Below are positions 41,341-47,057 of a stretch of DNA of 47,057 nt, one piece after another. Under the pieces are notes generated by a model, which saw nothing but the letters and a program-made list of their open reading frames with translations, did not search any database and was not told the origin of the DNA. The DNA is taken from positions 1-47,057 of the forward strand of contig JAKAJH010000024.1 in NCBI GenBank assembly GCA_021813905.1, written 5' to 3'. This DNA is from Bacteroidota bacterium (GTDB lineage Bacteria; Bacteroidota; Ignavibacteria; UBA10030). Made by a program: the position numbers and the translations under genes. Within the stretch, counting starts at the first letter, position 1; each line of letters begins with the position of its first letter.

Positions 41341-41937
41341 TCAGAGGGCATGCTCCCATCGGGAGGTCAGCACGCTCATGAGGCGCTCCTTGATGGCGTC
41401 GATTGGGAACAGATCCGGCGCGACGGTGTAGTTGGCTACGATACCGTCGAAGAGGAACATGAGCAGATAGGTGTCCAGCTCCGGCTGGTCGGATCCGGCG
41501 TCGCGCAGTGTCGTTCGCATGTGCGAGAGGAACTGCTCGAAGTATTCCGCCATCTTCTTGCTCTTGATCAGGCGCCGGTACTCGTCGTCAAGATTCAGGT
41601 GAAGCGAAAGACGGACCAAGAGCGGATCGGACTTGATGAATGCCAGCCAGTGGTCGATGACCGCAAGAAGTCTCTCGCGTGCGGGTCGATCATCTCCTTC
41701 CGCGAGGAAGCGCGGCATGATACGCTCGAACTGTTCGTCGAAGATCGCGAGCAGAATATCCTGCTTGGTGCTGAAGTGGTTGAAGATCAGCCCCTTCGAG
41801 ATACCGGCCTTGCGTGCGATCTGCTCCGTCGTGGTGGCGGAGTATCCGCGCTTAGCGAACAGCTCGAGAGAGGCGGAAAGGATCGCTTCCCGCGTCTTCC
41901 CCCGCATTCTTTCGGAAAGCTCTTTTGACCTTGGCAT
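41341..41937 (-). CDS. TetR/AcrR family transcriptional regulator
   Basis: The protein has 198 residues from the ATG at 41937. The longer frame covers the operator and is not coding. The N-terminal helix-turn-helix is clear: TREAILSASLELFAKRGYSATTTEQIARKAGISKGLIFNHFSTKQDILLAIFDE. The remaining ~140 residues form the ligand-binding and dimerisation domain. It is the first gene of the operon with the barrel, LolCDE-like and LolA-like genes, about 30 bp before the barrel start. A perfect palindrome lies directly upstream, so autorepression and release by a hydrophobic ligand are the natural model. The ribosome site is not obvious. Confidence 0.94.
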   Translation of the reverse strand: MPRSKELSERMRGKTREAILSASLELFAKRGYSATTTEQIARKAGISKGLIFNHFSTKQDILLAIFDEQFERIMPRFLAEGDDRPARERLLAVIDHWLAFIKSDPLLVRLSLHLNLDDEYRRLIKSKKMAEYFEQFLSHMRTTLRDAGSDQPELDTYLLMFLFDGIVANYTVAPDLFPIDAIKERLMSVLTSRWEHAL

Positions 41938-41951
41938 GACGAATATTTTTA

Positions 41952-41973
41952 ATTGACCAACCGGTTGGTCAAT
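41952..41973. promoter_or_regulatory. TetR operator, perfect 22-bp palindrome
   Basis: ATTGACCAACC (41952-41962) is followed immediately by its exact inverse GGTTGGTCAAT (41963-41973), 15 bp before the tetR start. The length and symmetry fit a TetR dimer pair. Each arm provides a TTGACC -35-like hexamer. On the minus strand an AT-rich AAAATA/AATATT -10 region follows, so repressor binding would mask the promoter. Confidence 0.88.
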
Positions 41974-42309
41974 GATAATGTGTACTGAATTGGAAGTCAA
42001 GCAAAATCGAAGAAATCCGGGAATGCATCGTGAATCGGGGATTTTGGAAATCGGCCCCCGTCGATGAGTACTCCGACAGACAGAGGTCGAACTTCTCCGA
42101 TAGAGAGACTGTGTTCTTGCCTCCCACGTTTGCGGACTGCGGCTTGCGGTGAGATTCGTCACAGATTTCGAACCGAACATTTTGGTTACAGACGATGGAG
42201 GCCCGAATGATCGGGACCTCGGTCTCATCAAGGTTCTGTTCCGAATCACGGACACGTTCAGCAACACTCAATCGTACCGGGCACCGGAAGAAGTGGAGGA
42301 GGGAAGACG
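41974..42309 (+). other. Intergenic region upstream of lipoprotein, no gene seen
   Basis: About 336 bp that are poorer in GC than the flanks. A TAATGT hexamer 17 bp after the plus-strand TTGACC of the operator could make a rightward promoter. No open frame with a ribosome site, hairpin-plus-T-run or repeat is evident. GAGGAGGGAAG at its right end is the ribosome site of the gene at 42310. Confidence 0.4.
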
Positions 42310-42786
42310 ATGCGCACACTCGGCAAGGTGGCACTCGGGGCGGGAATGCTCGTGCTGGCGGGATGCAGTGCGGGTCCCTGGATGGACACGCGGTGTCCGG
42401 ATGGACAGACGGTCAGCGTTCTTCGGGATCCGTCAATCGCGTACGAGACGTGCGCTTCACAATATGAGAACGGCGTGAACGCCACGCGGCGGACGTTGAG
42501 CGCCGTGAGTCGTCGCGCGTCAGCGGACGATCAGACACGGAGCGTGATCCGGCGGTTCGAGGGAATGATCGGGCGGGAGCGGTCGATCCTGCAGCAGAAG
42601 TTTCGCGCGGCGGCCGAAGCGCTCCGGAAGGATCCTTGCGATCCGTCTGCGCGCGCATTGTTCAACCAGCTTATTGCACAGGCGGACGTCGGGGCGCGCA
42701 AACTGCGTCACATTGCCAACGCCACTGCGGTCCCGGACGATTCCCTGCGCGTGCTGCTGCAGAACTATGTCGTGGATCCGGACTGA
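42310..42786 (+). CDS. Helical lipoprotein of unknown function
   Basis: The protein has 158 residues with lipobox MLVLAGC, Cys19. Three further cysteines (in DTRCPDG, YETCASQ and KDPCDPS) could make a disulfide. From ~45 on the sequence is helical and charged (ASQYENGVNATRRTLSAVSRRASADDQTRSVIRRFEGMIGRERSILQQKFRAAAEALRK). A helix bundle or coiled coil in the periplasm is therefore likely. GAGGAGGGAAG precedes the ATG. It may share the operator region with tetR, but the operator is 340 bp away. It converges with the GNAT gene, leaving 12 bp. Confidence 0.82.
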   Translation: MRTLGKVALGAGMLVLAGCSAGPWMDTRCPDGQTVSVLRDPSIAYETCASQYENGVNATRRTLSAVSRRASADDQTRSVIRRFEGMIGRERSILQQKFRAAAEALRKDPCDPSARALFNQLIAQADVGARKLRHIANATAVPDDSLRVLLQNYVVDPD

Positions 42787-42798
42787 GCCGTCGGCCGG

Positions 42799-43257
42799 TT
42801 ACAGCACGAAGTCGACTTCCATCATCCGGTACTTCGACTGCCGCATGCCCAGCGCGGCGTACGTCTGCTGCGCTCGCGTGTTGTGGTCCTCCACGTAGAG
42901 CCGCAGTCCGCACACATCGGCGCGCGTCCGGGCCAGCTGCTCGACGGAGCGGTACAGCGACCGGAACACGCCTTTCCCGCGATAGTCTTTCCGCGTGTAC
43001 ACGCTCTGGATCCACCAGAAGGCGCCGTTCCGCCAGTCGCTCCACTCGTAAGTGATCATCAGCTGTCCGATGATCGTCGTCCCGTCGAGGGCGACATAAT
43101 ACACGCCGCGATTGGGATCGGCAAAGACCGCGTCCACGCCGGCGCGCAGCCGAACGCGATCCAGCGCGAGACCTTCGGTTTCCTCCGCCATCAGCGCGTT
43201 GAACTCCGTGATCACGGCGGCATCGCCGGGCAGGGCGGGACGAAGATGAAGATCCAT
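42799..43257 (-). CDS. GNAT family N-acetyltransferase
   Basis: The protein has 152 residues. Motif A is SVYTRKDYRGKGVFRSLYRSVEQLA (acetyl-CoA binding R-G-K-G-V near 93-98), preceded by the beta-4 strand GAFWWIQSVYT. The C-terminal LRLYVEDHNTRAQQTYAALGM is the usual motif B region. The N-terminus LHLRPALPGDAAVITEFN is standard. The substrate is unknown. The start lies three bases after the DedA stop and AAAGGAG overlaps that stop, so the gene is translationally coupled to dedA. Confidence 0.93.
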   Translation of the reverse strand: MDLHLRPALPGDAAVITEFNALMAEETEGLALDRVRLRAGVDAVFADPNRGVYYVALDGTTIIGQLMITYEWSDWRNGAFWWIQSVYTRKDYRGKGVFRSLYRSVEQLARTRADVCGLRLYVEDHNTRAQQTYAALGMRQSKYRMMEVDFVL

Positions 43258-43260
43258 GGC

Positions 43261-43935
43261 CTACTCCTTTGTCTCGCGCGTTGCGGCCCGCTTGCGCCGC
43301 CGGGCGACGATCTGCCGCGCGAACTCCACCGCTGCCGGGATGCCGGGGATCAGCACGAGCGCGATGATGACGAGACTGAAGTGCTGCCGGACGACGGGGA
43401 TATTGCCGAAATAGTATCCGGCGATGGTGAAGAGGAGTACCCAGAGTGCGCCGCCCGATACGTTGTAGACGATGAAACGGCCGTACGACATGCTCCCGAT
43501 CCCCGCGACGAACGGTGCGAACGTGCGGATGATCGGAAGGAAGCGGGCGATCACGATGGTCTTGCCGCCGTGCTTCTCGTAGAACCGGTGCGTTCGCTCG
43601 AGGTACTCGCGGTTTAGTAACCGCGAATGCTCGCCATGGAAGACCTTCGGCCCGAGGTAATGGCCGATCCAGTAATTCGCGGTGTCGCCGGCGAATGCCG
43701 CAACGATGAGCAGGATCAGCGACGTGGGCAAATCCATCGCGCCGATCGCCGCCATCGATCCGACCGCGAACAGCAGCGAATCACCCGGCAGAAACGGGGT
43801 CACGACGAACCCCGTTTCGCAGAAGATGATGACGAACAGGATCGCGTAGATCCACGTGCCGTACGCGGCCGTCAGGTCGACCAGATGGCGGTCAATGTGA
43901 AGGATGAAATCCAGCAGCTGGCTCAGGAAATCCAT
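43261..43935 (-). CDS. DedA/SNARE-associated (VTT) family membrane protein
   Basis: The protein has 224 residues with about five membrane segments. Signature elements are the F(C)ETGFVVTPFLPGDSLLFAVG segment (~38-58), AGDTANYWIGHYLGPKVF, the amphipathic FYEKHGGKTIVIARFLPIIRTFAPFVAGIGSMSY segment with its paired Arg, and ALWVLLFTIAGYYFG. DedA proteins are undecaprenyl-phosphate or phospholipid flippase candidates. It lies seven bases after the FKBP gene stop and is co-transcribed with it. The C-terminus is very basic (ARRRKRAATRETKE). Confidence 0.94.
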   Translation of the reverse strand: MDFLSQLLDFILHIDRHLVDLTAAYGTWIYAILFVIIFCETGFVVTPFLPGDSLLFAVGSMAAIGAMDLPTSLILLIVAAFAGDTANYWIGHYLGPKVFHGEHSRLLNREYLERTHRFYEKHGGKTIVIARFLPIIRTFAPFVAGIGSMSYGRFIVYNVSGGALWVLLFTIAGYYFGNIPVVRQHFSLVIIALVLIPGIPAAVEFARQIVARRRKRAATRETKE

Positions 43936-43942
43936 GCGCCGG

Positions 43943-44626
43943 TCACTTGATGCCGATGAGCTCGATCTCGAAGATGAGCGTCGCGTTGGGGCCGATCAGC
44001 TCGCTCGCGGCGCGGGGACCGTACGCAAGCTCGGAAGGGATGTACACCTCCCACTTGGAGCCGACCGTCATCATCGGGATGGCCTCCTGCCAGCCCTTGA
44101 TGACCTGACCGAGACGGAACGTCGCGGGTTCGCCGCGCTTGTATGAGCTGTCGAACTCCTTGCCGTCGATGAGCGTGCCGCGGTAGTTGCAGACGACAGT
44201 GGTATCCTTCGCGGGGCGGGGGCCGGTCCCCTGCGTGATAATCTTGTACTGGAGGCCGTCCGGAAGCGTTACGATGCCCGGCTTCTTCTTGTTAGCAGCG
44301 AGGAACGCCTCGCCGGCCTTGCGGTTCTCTTCACCCTGCTTGTTCATGCGTGCGCTCTGTTTGGCGATCATTTCCTGGGAGAATTCCTGAAGCAGACGTT
44401 CGGTGGCGGATTCGGAGATCCCGCTCTTCTTGCCGCTGTATGCATCGCGGAAGCCGCGCATCAGGGCATCAACGCTGACCGGGACTTCCTGTGCCTTGTA
44501 GCGGGTTCCAAAATCATATCCGATGCCGTAGCTGATGCTGTCTTTCCGGGTTTTAAAGGTGGATTGGGCGTCGGCGGACGTGACGGCTGCCAGCACGACG
44601 ACCGCACTGAGAAGAATGGCACGCAT
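43943..44626 (-). CDS. FKBP-type peptidyl-prolyl isomerase (Mip/FkpA-like), exported
   Basis: The protein has 227 residues, with signal peptide ~1-20 (MRAILLSAVVVLAAVTSADAQ). The helical dimerisation domain (~30-115) begins with KDSISYGIGYDFGTRYKAQEVPVSVDALMRGF. The FKBP domain (~125-227) has GTGPRPAKDTTVVCNYRGTLIDGKEFDSSY, VIKGWQEAIPMMTVGSKWEVYIPSELAYGPR and TLIFEIELIGI. The active-site residues (Tyr, Phe-Asp, Trp, Tyr) are conserved. It acts as a periplasmic folding chaperone. AGAGGT precedes the ATG. It heads the FKBP-DedA-GNAT operon. The hairpin at 44649-44673 lies in its leader. Confidence 0.95.
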   Translation of the reverse strand: MRAILLSAVVVLAAVTSADAQSTFKTRKDSISYGIGYDFGTRYKAQEVPVSVDALMRGFRDAYSGKKSGISESATERLLQEFSQEMIAKQSARMNKQGEENRKAGEAFLAANKKKPGIVTLPDGLQYKIITQGTGPRPAKDTTVVCNYRGTLIDGKEFDSSYKRGEPATFRLGQVIKGWQEAIPMMTVGSKWEVYIPSELAYGPRAASELIGPNATLIFEIELIGIK

Positions 44627-44648
44627 GAAGACCTCTGTGATTTGACAA

Positions 44649-44673
44649 GAAAAAACGCAGGGGTTGCCTGCGT
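44649..44673 (-). terminator. Hairpin with T-run: terminator of lipoprotein gene or leader attenuator
   Basis: Minus strand: ACGCAGG (44673-44667), loop CAACC, CCTGCGT (44661-44655), then TTTTTTCTT. The perfect 7-bp stem and T run make a standard intrinsic terminator. It follows the lipoprotein stop by 47 bp and precedes the FKBP start by 23 bp. The candidate FKBP promoter lies upstream of it. Confidence 0.85.
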
Positions 44674-44686
44674 CATGGACTGCATC

Positions 44687-44715
44687 AAGATACGGAAATC
44701 CGTCGTGAGAACAAA
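44687..44715 (-). promoter_or_regulatory. Candidate promoter of the FKBP-DedA-GNAT operon
   Basis: Minus strand TTTGTT (44715-44710), a 17-bp spacer and TATCTT (44692-44687), starting four bases past the lipoprotein stop. The predicted start (~44680) is only about seven bases before the hairpin. Confidence 0.5.
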
Positions 44716-44719
44716 CGGG

Positions 44720-45304
44720 CTACTTCTTTAGGCGATCGCTGGACAGCAGCTCCAGACGGTCGTTGCGGAGCAGGTACGTGTTCTCCACGTCGACTGTCGG
44801 GCAACAGGGCGCATCGTTTGGCGCGTGGACGGTCATCTGGAGAATGATGCGGCGATCCCGTAACGCCATCGACCGGATCTTGATGCGATCGCCGAGACCG
44901 AGCAGTGCGACATTGGTGTCCCCGCGTGCCGTGGTCAGGACGACGGCGAGATCGAAGAGGACACCGCTCGGTCCGTATGCCGACCGAAGCACGAGGGCCG
45001 CGCCGCCCTGCGTGGGCGTGATGCGTCCGATGAGCCGGTATCGGGTGAGCGTGACGATGAGATCACCGCCCGGGGGCGTCGGCAACGCCTGGCGGAACGT
45101 GCCGCGGACCAGTGTCACCGTGCCGCTCTCTGTGACCGAAGACTGGTACTGGCCGTTCTCCAGGTCCTGCATTGTCGGGAGAAGCAGCGATTCGTTGTTC
45201 TGATCGTTCCCGCCGCAGCCGGTCAGCGCGACCGCCAGCGACACCAGCAGTGTGACTCCTGCGAAGCGGAAAGAAGGGAAGAAATGAGCGCTGATCGTGT
45301 GCAT
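44720..45304 (-). CDS. Lipoprotein of unknown function
   Basis: The protein has 194 residues. The N-terminus has a long n-region (MHTISAHFFPSFRFAG), a hydrophobic core and lipobox VALTGC, Cys30. The mature protein begins GGNDQNNESLLLPTMQDLENGQYQSSV and is then beta-rich (GTVTLVRGTFRQAL, DLIVTLTRYRLIGRI, LFDLAVVLTT, IILQMTVHAPND). A CC pair in NDAPCCPTVD is followed by a final ENTYLLRNDRLELL. The family is not recognised. The promoter at 45319-45347 would give a leader of under ten bases. The gene ends before a strong terminator. Confidence 0.8.
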   Translation of the reverse strand: MHTISAHFFPSFRFAGVTLLVSLAVALTGCGGNDQNNESLLLPTMQDLENGQYQSSVTESGTVTLVRGTFRQALPTPPGGDLIVTLTRYRLIGRITPTQGGAALVLRSAYGPSGVLFDLAVVLTTARGDTNVALLGLGDRIKIRSMALRDRRIILQMTVHAPNDAPCCPTVDVENTYLLRNDRLELLSSDRLKK

Positions 45305-45318
45305 AGGTCACCCGCGGC

Positions 45319-45347
45319 AACGTACGGTGATTTTCGGTGATCGTCAA
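45319..45347 (-). promoter_or_regulatory. Promoter of the lipoprotein gene
   Basis: Minus strand TTGACG (45347-45342), a 17-bp spacer and TACGTT (45324-45319). It fits the TTGACa-17-TAnnTT pattern of the window and overlaps the gap after the MBL-fold gene. Confidence 0.55.
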
Positions 45348-45354
45348 CGACGGC

Positions 45355-46080
45355 TTAGCGGCCTCCGAAGATCTCGCGCAGCACCGGCGCCAGTCCCCGG
45401 AGCGCACGCCCGCCGTCTCCGCTGAACGACGAGCCATGCATGACCGCCAGCGTTGCGGGATTGAGCATCGCCAGGCCGTTGAGTAACCGCTCGGTTCCGG
45501 GCGCGTACGGCATGTAGGCCGGCATCGGCCCCGCCTCATACGTCAGCAACGCCTCGCGCGTACGCTCCAACAGATCGTCGGTGACCAGCGGCGCGACATC
45601 GAAACTCTGATGGAACAGATCGGAACAGAAGAGAGTGCCGTGGTTCTCTTCGAACAGCATCGCCGCATCCCAACCGTGCGGCAGGTGCGGTGTGGCGTAC
45701 AAGCGGAACCGATTCTTTCCGGTCACCAGTACCTGGTCCCGCGTCATGCCGTGCGGCGCGCGAAGGGCGAAATCACCGATGTTGACACCGGCGGCGGTCA
45801 CGCCGCACACGACGCCCGCGTCCGGCGCGATGGTGAGCCATTCGTTCAGTGCGCCGCATTCGTCCGCCTCAAAATGACTGAATCCGATCCACCGGAGCCG
45901 TGCGGGATCCATCATGCGGGCGACCGCCTCCCGCAGCTCCGGGAACATCAGCCGGAGCCCGGTGTGATACAGCATCGGCTCGTCGTCCCGGACCAGGAAC
46001 TGATTGAACTGCAGCCGTGCATCCGGCACGTACGTGGAAAGCCGGAACACATCGGGCGCGATTTCCGTCACGTTCGTCAT
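45355..46080 (-). CDS. Metallo-beta-lactamase-fold protein, flavodiiron (ODP)-like
   Basis: The protein has 241 residues. The metal ligands follow the HxExD pattern of flavodiiron proteins instead of the HxHxDH of hydrolases: SHFEADECG gives H, E and D. Further ligands are His in HLPHGWDA, Asp in CSDLFHQ and His in MHGSSFSGD. The N-terminus NQFLVRDDEPMLYHTGLRLMFPEL matches the ODP group. In full flavodiiron proteins a flavodoxin domain follows and NO or O2 is reduced; that domain is absent. A stand-alone ODP sensor or oxidoreductase role is inferred. AGGAGC lies six bases before the ATG. It lies 41 bp downstream of the broken S9 gene. Confidence 0.88.
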   Translation of the reverse strand: MTNVTEIAPDVFRLSTYVPDARLQFNQFLVRDDEPMLYHTGLRLMFPELREAVARMMDPARLRWIGFSHFEADECGALNEWLTIAPDAGVVCGVTAAGVNIGDFALRAPHGMTRDQVLVTGKNRFRLYATPHLPHGWDAAMLFEENHGTLFCSDLFHQSFDVAPLVTDDLLERTREALLTYEAGPMPAYMPYAPGTERLLNGLAMLNPATLAVMHGSSFSGDGGRALRGLAPVLREIFGGR

Positions 46081-46121
46081 TTCGTGCTCCTTGCCGGAAC
46101 CGCGGACATCCGGATCCCGCC

Positions 46122-46988
46122 TCAGCGGTACGCCGCCCGGTCCAGATCGTCGACTGATCGGAACGGATGCGGCGGATTGAGATAGTTCGCCAGGAAACGG
46201 TAGATCTTCAGCCGTGTCTCCCGCGCGAGACGCGTGTCGATGCGGTCGAAGCTGTGGCCGCCCGGCGCGTCCTGAAAGATCTCGTATTCGAACTTCTTGC
46301 CCGCGGCCTTCAGCGCTTCGATCAGATGCTGCACTTCGATGACGTTGACGTCATCATCGTTCGTGTTGGTGTGGATCAGCAACGGCGTCTTCAATCGATC
46401 CACGTGCGTCACCGGCGAACGACGGCGGTACTCCGCGATATCTTCCTGAGCGGTCTTGCCGATGTGATAGGGGGCGGAGAACTCGCGGCGATAGTCATCG
46501 TCAAGATATCCCATCCGCTGCACGAGGTCGCTCACGGGTACACCCGCGAACGCCACCCGGTAGTCGTTCGGATGCTGGAAGATATCCATGAGCGTGATCA
46601 GGCCGCCGTGGCTCCATCCGATGATACCGACGCGATCCTTGTCCACAAAGTCGAAGTTCTCGGCGACGTAATCGCGCGCCGCGTGGTTGTCGTCGATCTC
46701 CAACCCGCCGTAATCGATCTGCTTGTAGAAGCCTTCCCCGTAGCCGGTGCTTCCCCGGTATTCCGGCGCTGCCACGATGTAGCCCTGTGCGGTCAGCTCG
46801 CGGATGATGTGTGTATGGTAGGTGGTAAAATCGGCGTGGACACCGCCGTGAGGAAGGATCAGCAACGGGTACTTTTTGCTCCGGTCCAGATTCCGCGGAG
46901 CGAAGACATAGGTCCAGAACTTCAGGGGATTGTAGTGCTCCCACAAAAACAAGACAGATTTATGACCGTGAAGGTTTAGAGTCGTCGG
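46122..46988 (-). pseudogene. S9 prolyl oligopeptidase family, N-terminally truncated
   Basis: About 276 residues are readable from a TTG at 46952, and the frame is open back to 46988. It is the alpha/beta-hydrolase domain only: YPLLILPHGG oxyanion loop, PEYRGSTGYGEGFY, nucleophile Ser in GWSHGG, catalytic Asp in HTNTNDDDVN and His in GGHSFD. S9 enzymes are 600-700 residues with an N-terminal beta-propeller, missing here. There is no ATG or ribosome site. Sequence directly upstream is the end of an IS transposase in the same orientation. I infer that an insertion cut the gene between about 46950 and 46988. Free-standing hydrolase-only relatives exist, so low-level translation of a fragment is not excluded. 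Confidence 0.7.
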
Positions 46989-47057
46989 TCATGCAGCAAC
47001 TGATATCTGGCTCAGTGATTGTTCGAAGTCGATCGGACTCCGTTCCCCGATTGCCGA
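46963..47057 (-). mobile_element. Right end of an IS3-family insertion sequence (partial)
   Basis: The 3' part of a transposase gene enters from the right edge and stops at 46989. A likely terminal end follows: on the plus strand TGACCGTGAAGG begins at 46963, consistent with IS3-type ends that start TG. The other end and any target duplication are outside the window, so the boundary is a guess. Confidence 0.6.
46989..47057 (-). CDS. IS3-type transposase, C-terminal fragment
   Basis: The last 22 codons read SAIGERSPIDFEQ, SLSQISVAA, then TGA (46991-46989). The pattern (H)SA(L/I)G..SP..FE is the conserved end of the IS3-family OrfB integrase domain, usually preceded by YN..R.H. Only this tail is in the window. 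Nothing else encoded nearby would explain it. Confidence 0.7.
   Translation of the reverse strand, partial: SAIGERSPIDFEQSLSQISVAA

Noticed and set aside
1-47057. CRISPR array, tRNA, rRNA or prophage genes
   Set aside because: The repeats at the left end are attC sites, not regular direct repeats with spacers. No tRNA cloverleaf, rRNA stretch or phage structural gene was recognised anywhere.

Overview
The window comes from a GC-rich chromosome of the Bacteroidota/Chlorobi (FCB) group. The best clue is a pair of secreted proteins (11554-15360 and 33629-34261) ending in the type IX secretion sorting domain that begins with a QNYPNPFNP motif. That motif, together with a DUF2851 protein and clear GGAGG-type ribosome binding sites, points to Ignavibacteria- or Kapabacteria-like lineages. 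This placement is an inference; no rRNA or marker gene set is present.

Left end (1-3022): a chromosomal integron. A typical IntI integrase (1988-3022, +) is divergent from an array of at least four gene cassettes whose attC sites face leftwards. Cassettes 1 and 2 are both exactly 455 bp and about 94% identical. Cassette 3 carries a lipoprotein. Cassette 4 runs off the window and shares its first ~130 bases with cassettes 1 and 2. A strong promoter-like sequence (TTGACA, 17 bp, TAGATT) sits where the cassette promoter Pc should be.

3018-21512: mostly housekeeping. mfd follows a G-rich repeat tract. A leftward operon encodes an SGNH hydrolase, an M1 peptidase and a membrane protein. Next come a Bax-inhibitor-1 family protein with a clear promoter and terminator, the large type IX-exported FN3 protein, a nucleotide-metabolism group (dcd, pyrF, ridA, DUF2851), a TauE/SafE exporter with a DUF1634 partner, and a divergent CorA.

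21550-36134 (all +): a five-PAS hybrid histidine kinase; a two-gene metal transport operon (MgtE-type sensor/CBS protein plus an atypical NRAMP transporter); a run of secreted hydrolases (M64, M28 and C1 peptidases) with an SDR; then small exported proteins and a DinB-fold protein.

36231-41973 (-): a TetR gene with a perfect 22-bp palindromic operator in front of it, followed by an outer-membrane barrel, a LolD-like ATPase, two FtsX/LolC-like permeases with ATGA overlaps, and a LolA-like carrier. This reads as one regulated envelope lipid or lipoprotein transport operon.

42310-47057: a lipoprotein, then a leftward FKBP-DedA-GNAT operon, another lipoprotein, a metallo-beta-lactamase-fold protein and an S9 peptidase that lacks its N-terminal part. 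Directly upstream of the S9 fragment is the C-terminal end of an IS3-type transposase, so the peptidase appears broken by an insertion sequence. Several promoters across the window share the form TTGACA-17 bp-TAnnTT, which can be read as the working sigma-factor consensus of this organism.
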